The notes under the pieces were generated by a model. It was not told the DNA's origin and did no database searches. It saw nothing but the letters and a program-made list of their open reading frames with translations. From positions 109,653-173,652 of the forward strand of contig CAMFIF010000009.1 of the NCBI GenBank assembly GCA_945952415.1: 64,000 nt of DNA. Reading direction: 5' to 3'. A program made the position numbers and the translations under genes. How positions within the stretch are numbered: position 1 is the first letter of the stretch; each line of letters opens with the position of its first letter. The stretch comes from an uncultured Rhizobium sp. Its GTDB lineage: Bacteria > Pseudomonadota > Alphaproteobacteria > Rhizobiales > Rhizobiaceae. This document shows, one piece after another, positions 58,551 through 64,000 of this stretch.

Positions 58551-59948
58551 ATGAATCGCATCGTACCCCTCATTCTTGCCGTCGCGCTCTTCATGGAGCA
58601 GATGGATTCCACCGTGATATCCACCGCCCTTCCGGCCATTGCCGCCGATCTCTCGGTCGGGCCGATCACGCTCAAGCTCGCGCTCACCTCCTATATGGTG
58701 GCGCTGGCGATCTTCATTCCGATCAGCGGCTGGATGGCGGACCGCTTCGGCGCCAAATCCGTGTTTCGCGGCGCGATCCTCATCTTCGTCATCGGATCGG
58801 TGCTCTGCGCGCTGGCGGGCAGCCTGCTGCAATTCGTTCTCTTCCGGTTCCTTCAGGGTGCGGGAGCGGCGATGATGACGCCGGTCGGGCGGCTCGTGCT
58901 GCTGCGCACCACCAAGCGCAGCGACCTGGTGGCGGCGATGGCCTATCTCACCATTCCGGCGCTCATCGGCCCCATGGCGGGTCCGCCGCTGGGCGGCTTC
59001 ATCACCACCTATTTCAGCTGGCACTGGATCTTTCTCATCAATGTGCCGATCGGCTTTCTCGGCATCTGGCTCGCGACTGTGCACCTGCCCGACATCGAAG
59101 CGCCCTCGCCGCCGCCGATCGATGTCTATGGCTTCGTGCTCGTGGCGATCGCCGCCTCCGGCGTGGTCTTCGGTCTTTCGGTGATCAGCCTGCCAGCCCT
59201 GCCGCCGGTGACAGGCTATGCCTCTGTGCTTGCCGGCATTCTGGCGCTGCTTCTCTATCTCCGCCACGCCCGCATGCATCCCGCGCCCATTCTCGACCCC
59301 ACGATTTTCCGCAATGCCGGCTTCCGCGCGGCGACCATCGGCGGCTCGATCTTCCGGGTGGCGACGGGTGCGGTGCCCTTCCTGACCCCGCTGATGCTGC
59401 AGATGGCCTTTGGCATGACGCCCTTCCAGTCGGGCATGGTCACCTTCACCGGCGCTGTCGGGGCGATCAGCACCAAGTTCATGGCACAAAAGGTGTTTGC
59501 CGCCGTGGGATTCCGCAAGACGCTCATCACCGCAGCGACGCTTTCGGCACTGACGACGGCGGCGAGCGGCTTCTTCGAGGCGACGACACCTGTCGCCGTC
59601 ATGGTCGCTTTCCTGCTGATGGCGGGCTTTACCCGCTCCTTCTTCTTCACCGGCGTCAATGCGCTCGGCTATGCGGAGATCCCGGACGAGCGGGCGAGCC
59701 AGGCGACATCGATGAGCTCCGTCGCCCAGCAGGTCAGCCTGGCGCTCGGCGTGGCGCTTGCCGCCGTGATCCTCGAAGGCGGGGCCGCGCTTCGCGGCGA
59801 CGCCCTTCAGCTTGCCGATTTCCACCTCGCCTTCTTCATCGTCTCGGCCCTGTCCTTCTCGGCGGTCATCCCCTTCATCCGGCTGGACAAGCGGGTCGGC
59901 GCCGACGTCTCCGGCCAGCGGATCCCGGTCACGCGGCGGCAGAGCTGA
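58551..59948 (+). CDS. MFS transporter, DHA2-like drug efflux family
   Basis: A 465-residue membrane protein with 13-14 hydrophobic helices. Motif pieces include LFMEQMDSTVISTALPAIAADL near residues 12-33 and GWMADRFGAKSVFRGAI near 60-76. Motif C-like GPMAGPPLGGFI is near 140. The layout matches EmrB/QacA-type drug:proton antiporters (HsrA-like). ATG 58551 follows GGAAAG; the longer upstream frame overlaps no motif. Substrate unknown; it is divergent from the MBL hydrolase. Confidence 0.9.
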   Translation: MNRIVPLILAVALFMEQMDSTVISTALPAIAADLSVGPITLKLALTSYMVALAIFIPISGWMADRFGAKSVFRGAILIFVIGSVLCALAGSLLQFVLFRFLQGAGAAMMTPVGRLVLLRTTKRSDLVAAMAYLTIPALIGPMAGPPLGGFITTYFSWHWIFLINVPIGFLGIWLATVHLPDIEAPSPPPIDVYGFVLVAIAASGVVFGLSVISLPALPPVTGYASVLAGILALLLYLRHARMHPAPILDPTIFRNAGFRAATIGGSIFRVATGAVPFLTPLMLQMAFGMTPFQSGMVTFTGAVGAISTKFMAQKVFAAVGFRKTLITAATLSALTTAASGFFEATTPVAVMVAFLLMAGFTRSFFFTGVNALGYAEIPDERASQATSMSSVAQQVSLALGVALAAVILEGGAALRGDALQLADFHLAFFIVSALSFSAVIPFIRLDKRVGADVSGQRIPVTRRQS

Positions 59949-60014
59949 GGGCCAGGAAACCGACATGCTTTGCGGGCAGAAGCATCCTCACCGGAAAGCC
60001 CGCGGGCGGCCGCC

Positions 60015-60551
60015 TCAGAGGCAATTCCACTCCTCACGGGAGATTTCGTAAATTGCCTCTCCAAGCTCCAATCCCGGCAAAGGATTGGAGTATATGGGAA
60101 ACTCGGTGGCGACGTGGCGCATTCCAAGCTTCTCCATCACCCGCCGTGACCCCAGATTGACGGCCATGGTTTCGGCGACGATCCGCCGGTAGCCGGCAGC
60201 GGCAAAGCCCCAATCGACCAAGGCTCGGGCGCCCTCCGAGGCAAATCCCTGCCCCCAGGCATCTTTCCGGAGGCGGTATCCCAATTCGGCGTGGCCATTT
60301 TCCATGGGATAGAGACAGAACCACCCGACGAAGGCTTCCGATCCCGCGCGGCGGGCCGTCCAGACATAGGTTTCCGTGCCTCTCGGCATCAGGAAGGGTG
60401 CATTTCCGGGATCGATGGTCCCGTGATCGACGGCGCCCCCATGCAGATATTGCATGACCTCGGGATCCCGCTCAAGCGCGATGAAATCCGCCGCATCGGC
60501 GGTTGTGCAGGGTTCAAGGGATAGGCTTTCTGTGCACAAACGGGCCATCAT
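60015..60551 (-). CDS. GNAT family N-acetyltransferase (RimJ/RimL-like)
   Basis: A 178-residue acetyltransferase. It opens LCTESLSLEPCTTADAADFIALERDPEVMQYL, typical of the RimJ/RimL group. The acetyl-CoA loop is RKDAWGQGFASEGARALVDWGF near residues 93-114, and the conserved NLGSRRVMEKLGMRHV follows. It acetylates an amine or protein N-terminus; the target is unknown. GGAGGACC precedes tandem ATGs at 60551 and 60548, the second being better spaced. Confidence 0.88.
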   Translation of the reverse strand: MMARLCTESLSLEPCTTADAADFIALERDPEVMQYLHGGAVDHGTIDPGNAPFLMPRGTETYVWTARRAGSEAFVGWFCLYPMENGHAELGYRLRKDAWGQGFASEGARALVDWGFAAAGYRRIVAETMAVNLGSRRVMEKLGMRHVATEFPIYSNPLPGLELGEAIYEISREEWNCL

Positions 60552-60599
60552 GGTCCTCCCGCACCTAGCGGACAGGGATAGCCGTTGTTCATGGCCGAC

Positions 60600-60983
60600 C
60601 TATTCCGCCCTTTCGCAGACGGCCGAGAGCTTGTTGCCGTCGGGGTCGCGCACGTAGCAGGCGTAGAAATGGGCATGATAGGGCCTGAGGCCCGGGGCGC
60701 CTTCATCGCTGCCACCATGGGCAAGGGCTGCCTGGTAGAAGGCATCGACTGCCGCCCGGCTGTCCGCTTCCAGCGCCACCATGGAGCCATTGCCGATGGT
60801 GGCGGGCCGGCCGTCGAAGGGCTTCGTTACCCAGAAGCGGGTCCTGGTGTCGCCCGGCGTGCCGAAGCCGAATTCGGTATCGTCCTCGCCCTCGAGCGTC
60901 AGGCCGAGGGTCGGCATCACGGCCTCGTAGAAGGTTCTGGCGCGGTCGAGATCATTGGTTCCCAGCGTGATGTAGAGCAGCAT
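60600..60983 (-). CDS. VOC family protein (glyoxalase/bleomycin-resistance fold)
   Basis: A 127-residue single VOC protein. It starts LYITLGTNDLDRARTFYEAVMPTLGL, with the beta-alpha-beta pattern and C-terminal YACYVRDPDGNKLSAVCE. It matches the group often annotated as glyoxalase-like with unknown substrate; His/Glu metal ligands are only partly evident. It lies between the GNAT and rlmE on the same strand. Confidence 0.85.
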   Translation of the reverse strand: MLLYITLGTNDLDRARTFYEAVMPTLGLTLEGEDDTEFGFGTPGDTRTRFWVTKPFDGRPATIGNGSMVALEADSRAAVDAFYQAALAHGGSDEGAPGLRPYHAHFYACYVRDPDGNKLSAVCERAE

Positions 60984-61010
60984 TCTATGTCCCCCTCCCC
61001 TTGTCGACGG

Positions 61011-61733
61011 TCACTCTGCGTCGTCGGCGGTATCGTCCGGCTTGCGGCCCTTGAAGCCCTTGGCCAGCAGGAACATTTCCACCGATTCGGCACGCGACGA
61101 GGCAGGCTTGATGTGGAGCACCTGCCGGAAATTCTGCTTCAGCATGGAAAGAAGCTCGCGCTCCGTGCCGCCCTGGAAGGTCTTGGCGAGGAAATGCCCG
61201 CCCTCTGCCAGCACTTCCACCGCGAAATGGGCCGCTACTTCGCAGAGATGCATGGTGCGCAGGTGATCCGTCTTCTGGTGGCCGGTCGTCGGTGCCGCCA
61301 TGTCGGAGAGCACCACGTCGGGCGCACCGCCGAGCGCCTCCATCAGCTTTTCGGGCGCCTGGTCATCGAGAAAATCGAGCTGGAGAATGCTGACGCCGGG
61401 AAGCGGCGCCATTTCCAGAAAATCGATCGCCGCGACGCGAATATCCTCATCGCTGGAATTGGTGACCTTGGCGGCAATCTGCGACCAGCTGCCCGGTGCG
61501 GCGCCCAGATCGATGATGCGCCGGGCACCCTTCAGGATCTGATGCTTCTCGTCGATCTCGAGCAGCTTGAAGGCCGCGCGGGCGCGATAGCCCTCCAGCT
61601 TGGCGCGCTGCACATAGGGATCGTTGATATGGCGCTCGAGCCAGCGGCGGGACGAGGCCTTCAGCTTGCCCTTCTTCACCTTCTGGCCCAGCTTTCGGCC
61701 GGTGCGGTTGCCGCCGATGGGAGGCTTGGTCAT
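61011..61733 (-). CDS. rlmE: 23S rRNA (uridine(2552)-2'-O)-methyltransferase RlmE
   Basis: A 240-residue RrmJ-type methyltransferase. It has the K-D-K-E-type catalytic pattern with [13 protein letters not shown] near residues 50-62, the SAM motif [16 protein letters not shown] near 72-87, and [19 protein letters not shown] near 135-153. It methylates U2552 in the ribosomal A loop late in 50S assembly. GAGGA precedes the ATG. It lies 9 bases after the ppx stop, so both share a transcript. Confidence 0.95.
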   Translation of the reverse strand: MTKPPIGGNRTGRKLGQKVKKGKLKASSRRWLERHINDPYVQRAKLEGYRARAAFKLLEIDEKHQILKGARRIIDLGAAPGSWSQIAAKVTNSSDEDIRVAAIDFLEMAPLPGVSILQLDFLDDQAPEKLMEALGGAPDVVLSDMAAPTTGHQKTDHLRTMHLCEVAAHFAVEVLAEGGHFLAKTFQGGTERELLSMLKQNFRQVLHIKPASSRAESVEMFLLAKGFKGRKPDDTADDAE

Positions 61734-61742
61734 GGATTGTCC

Positions 61743-63260
61743 TCAGCGGTTTCTGTTGGTGCGGCGGGAGCGGTTGCGGCTCCACACGCCGTCATCGGCC
61801 ATCATGTCGGTCAGCAGGCCCTCCCGCAAGCCGCGGTCGGCCACGCGCATGCGCTCGCTCGGCCAGCGCCGCCGGATGGCTTCCAGAATGGCGCAGCCCG
61901 CCAGAACCAGATCGGCCCGATCCGGCCCGATGCAGGCATTGGCGGCCCTTTCGGAGAAATTCCACGAGAGCAGCTTCGCCTGCATGGCGCTGACATCGGG
62001 ATCGCTGAGCCACAGGCCATCCACCTGGCGCCGGTCATAGCGCGGCAGGTTGAGATGCACGCCCGCAAGCGTGGTGACCGTGCCAGATGTGCCGATGAGA
62101 TAGAAGCCATCGCCGCCGGAGCGCACCGGCGGGCAATCGAAGCGGGCAAGCATGCCTTCCACCTCGTCCACCATGGCGGCGAAGATTTCAGGCGTGACAT
62201 CCTGCCCGCCATGGCGCTCCGAGAGCGTGACGACGCCGACGGGCAGCGAGGTCCAGTGGGTGATGTGATGGGCAAGCCGGCTGGAGCGCTGGCCGTTGAT
62301 GTCGAGTACCGCGATTTCCGACGAGCCGCCGCCGATATCGAAGAGCACCACGGAGCGGGCCTCGCGCCCGACCAGCGAGGAACAGCCGGAGACCGCAAGG
62401 CGGGCTTCCGTCTCGCGATTGATGATTTCAAGCTCCAGGCCGGTTTCCGCCGTCACCCGTTCCAGAAAGGCTTCGCCATTCTCTGCGGCGCGGCAGGCCT
62501 CGGTTGCGATCAGCCGCATGCGGCGGATATCCCGGTTGCGGATCTTGGCGGCGCAGATGCGCAGCGCCTCCACCGCACGGTCCATCGCCTCCTCGGAAAG
62601 ACGGCCGCTGGCGGCGAGGCCCTCGCCGAGACGCACGATGCGCGAGAAGGCATCGACCACCCGAAACTGGCCGGGACGGCCGGGCTGGGCGACGAGAAGG
62701 CGGCAATTATTGGTGCCGAGATCGAGCGCGGCGTAGAGATCCTCGTCCCGCGGGCGTGGCTGCGGGATGCGCTCCTGGTGCCTCTGGCCGGTGCCCTGTG
62801 CGGGCGATTTCCGGCCATCAGCCTGTTCGGCGCGGCTTTCCAGCTGGGCCGGCGCCTGGGGAGGCGGCATGGGGCGACCCTGGAGGCCGCGCTTGTTGCG
62901 GTTCTTCCTGCGCCCGCGGCGCGATTTCGCCGGGCTTTCTGGCGTTGCCGGCTGGGGGAAAAGAGCAGGGCGCGCCTCGGCGTGGTGGCCTACGGAAGAA
63001 GCCGTTTCAACGGTTGCGCCGGGCTTTTCCGCACGCGCACGACGGCGCTTCCGCTTGCGTGCAGCCTTGGATTCACCGGCCTCGTTAGGGCGTCCTGCGG
63101 CAGGGGGAGCACCTGCCTGGCCTGCGGATACGGCCACGGGGGCGGCATGGGAAGCCCCATTCCGCCGCCTTTTGCCGCGCCGGGTGGATTTCCCCGTCTT
63201 GCGGCCCGCTTCAGACGCCCCGGATTGTGGCGCCTTGGCGCCGCTCTCGGGGTTTTCCAC
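61743..63260 (-). CDS. ppx: Ppx/GppA phosphatase family protein with long basic N-terminus
   Basis: A 505-residue protein. Residues 1 to about 170 are Lys/Arg/Pro/Ala-rich and look disordered (e.g. KSTRRGKRRRNG). The Ppx/GppA domain begins YAALDLGTNNCRLLVA near 173-188, with DIGGGSSEIAV near 305 and LIGTSGTVTTLAGVHL near 395. Such enzymes hydrolyse polyphosphate or pppGpp; the family does not decide which. The start is GTG (63258-63260), with only a weak ribosome site (GGATGG) upstream, so a downstream start remains possible. rlmE follows. Confidence 0.87.
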   Translation of the reverse strand: MENPESGAKAPQSGASEAGRKTGKSTRRGKRRRNGASHAAPVAVSAGQAGAPPAAGRPNEAGESKAARKRKRRRARAEKPGATVETASSVGHHAEARPALFPQPATPESPAKSRRGRRKNRNKRGLQGRPMPPPQAPAQLESRAEQADGRKSPAQGTGQRHQERIPQPRPRDEDLYAALDLGTNNCRLLVAQPGRPGQFRVVDAFSRIVRLGEGLAASGRLSEEAMDRAVEALRICAAKIRNRDIRRMRLIATEACRAAENGEAFLERVTAETGLELEIINRETEARLAVSGCSSLVGREARSVVLFDIGGGSSEIAVLDINGQRSSRLAHHITHWTSLPVGVVTLSERHGGQDVTPEIFAAMVDEVEGMLARFDCPPVRSGGDGFYLIGTSGTVTTLAGVHLNLPRYDRRQVDGLWLSDPDVSAMQAKLLSWNFSERAANACIGPDRADLVLAGCAILEAIRRRWPSERMRVADRGLREGLLTDMMADDGVWSRNRSRRTNRNR

Positions 63261-63585
63261 GTCAATTTACCATCCGCCGCGCAAGGCCATCCATCACGAG
63301 GCATGCCGCTGGCGGTCCAATCGTTTCGTTGACAGGAAGATAACAGCCAAAACCCTGTTCTCCAAATTGTTTTTTCACGGCAGAGGCGACGGCGGCCTGG
63401 CCGTCTCTTGCGGAGGTCGTCCCCTCTTCGCCCCGCCAGCCTCCACGTGAGCGAGCTGGCCAAGGCCTGCCCGGCGCTTTTCCGCCCCGGTGAAAAAGGC
63501 GATATTTTTTCAAAACAGGCCTTTGCATCCGCCGATCTTTTGGTTATAAGCCCGCCACACCAGCGGCGAACAATGCCCGCACTGC
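63261..63585. other. 325-base region between ppx and tRNA-Gln
   Basis: No gene is supported. It carries the ppx upstream region and, at its right end, the predicted tRNA promoter. A short AT-rich run (GATATTTTTTCAAAAC) occurs near 63501-63516. Confidence 0.4.
63522..63549 (+). promoter_or_regulatory. Predicted promoter of tRNA-Gln
   Basis: TTTGCA at 63522-63527 and TTATAA at 63544-63549, 16 bases apart, lie about 36 bases upstream of the tRNA 5' end. Prediction only. Confidence 0.5.
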
Positions 63586-63659
63586 TGGGGAATAGTTCAA
63601 TGGTAGAACAGCGGACTCTGACTCCGTCGATCTTGGTTCGAATCCAGGTTCCCCAGCCA
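63586..63659 (+). tRNA. tRNA-Gln (anticodon CTG)
   Basis: It folds as a cloverleaf. The acceptor stem TGGGGAA pairs with TTCCCCA, and the D arm has GTTC/GAAC. The anticodon arm GCGGA-CTCTGAC-TCCGT has CTG as the central triplet, and the T arm is CTTGG-TTCGAAT-CCAGG. Discriminator G73 and an encoded CCA are present (63656-63659). The T stem and 3' end lie at the junction with phage-like DNA, so this is also a probable integration site. Confidence 0.95.
63640..63659. other. Candidate attachment site (tRNA-Gln 3' end)
   Basis: The sequence downstream of the tRNA changes character and encodes an antirepressor-like domain within about 160 bases. Integrated elements usually keep the tRNA 3' part as attL/attR. 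The matching second copy would lie beyond the window, so the exact core cannot be set. Confidence 0.4.
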
Positions 63660-63767
63660 ACTCTTTTTTATCCTTTTCTTTCAATGACTTACAGCAGGGC
63701 GCGTACCCCAATTCGTACCCCAGTATGTACCTCAAGCGCTGACCAACCTCAGTCAGGATGAGGTTAA

Positions 63768-64000
63768 TCGTATCAATCGCACCTCTCCACCTTCACCTTC
63801 AAGTCCAACTCCATCCGTGTGGTCGAGATCGATGGCCAGCCGTGGTTCGTGGCCGCTGATATCCGAACAGTTCTCGGCCTTCAGAAGAGCGGAACCAATC
63901 TTGCCCGTCTTGCCGCCGATGAACATCAGGTCATCCGTAAGTGTGGTTCAACCTCACTCAAAGGTCATGGCTTGAGTGTGATCTCCGAGAGCGGTCTCTA
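63768..64000 (+). pseudogene. Phage antirepressor-like (Bro-N) gene, cut by the window end and lacking an obvious start
   Basis: The translation ...LSTFTFKSNSIRVVEIDGQPWFVAADIRTVLGLQKSGTNLARLAADEHQ is a standard Bro-N domain start of phage antirepressors. The frame opens after a TAA at 63765 but has no ATG. The first credible start codon in frame is GTG at 63819, which would remove the first conserved strand, and the nearby ATG at 63758 is in another frame. It may be frameshifted at its 5' end or start unusually. The frame stays open to the window end. The related Bro-N-type protein in this window is DinD. Confidence 0.65.

Noticed and set aside
60585..63332. 915-residue + frame opposite the VOC, rlmE and ppx genes
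   Set aside because: Antisense GC artefact covering three confirmed genes.
63544..63735. Minus-strand frame of 63 residues covering the tRNA
   Set aside because: It is the reverse translation of tRNA-Gln (GEPGFEPRSTESESAVLPLNY), a well-known false gene.

Overview
The window is a GC-rich (roughly 62% by eye), densely coded stretch of chromosome from an alphaproteobacterium. It is most likely a member of the Rhizobiaceae (Rhizobium/Agrobacterium/Sinorhizobium relatives). The reasons are: a short HisG paired with HisZ, a plant/alpha-type glutamate-cysteine ligase, an LsrB/VtlR-like LysR regulator beside a DUF1127 gene, an IleRS with a degenerate C-terminal zinc site, a CIRCE-controlled groESL operon, and a G+C-rich inverted repeat of the intergenic palindrome kind common in rhizobia. 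Most of the window is core genome, with short accessory patches.

Layout. 0.1-13 kb: patatin-like lipase, rsmD, an rRNA pseudouridine synthase with very long disordered tails, tadA, a GNAT, a lipoprotein, ileS, an Xre/RES toxin-antitoxin pair behind its own promoter-operator, ribF, a HAD phosphatase and chrA. 13-15.2 kb: groES-groEL with CIRCE and a terminator. 15.2-17.5 kb: an accessory patch with an AT-rich gene of unknown function, a truncated DUF4160 gene and a small membrane protein gene behind a structured leader. 17.5-23.6 kb: orphan PAS-like protein, GST, DoxX, PilZ, then hisG-hisZ and hisS separated by a 41-bp inverted repeat. 23.7-30.1 kb: a RelBE-type module feeding into two more genes, tag, two tandem L,D-transpeptidases, and an outer-membrane barrel resembling LpxQ.

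30-41.3 kb holds two 2-hydroxy-acid oxidation systems: glcDEF (glycolate oxidase) with a divergent LysR regulator, and a GntR regulator followed by lutABC (L-lactate oxidation). Between them lie a DUF3422 gene and a dinD gene. 41.6-47.8 kb: an Omp25/Omp31-like porin, NUDIX hydrolase, Pit phosphate transporter, rsmE, gshA and an unknown Met-rich protein. 47.8-55 kb: two chemoreceptors, both ending in CheR-type pentapeptides, around DUF1127, LsrB-like and TetR genes. 55-63.3 kb: guaB with a coupled membrane protein gene, a Tat-exported metallo-hydrolase, an MFS transporter, GNAT, VOC, rlmE and ppx.

The last 415 bases contain tRNA-Gln(CTG) followed at once by foreign-looking sequence that encodes a phage antirepressor (Bro-N) domain. 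This is most simply read as the edge of an element integrated at the tRNA 3' end. I see no rRNA, no CRISPR array and no complete insertion sequence. The least explained pieces are the AT-rich gene at 15216, the hairpin leader at 16.5 kb and the overlapping toxin-antitoxin frames at 23.97 kb.
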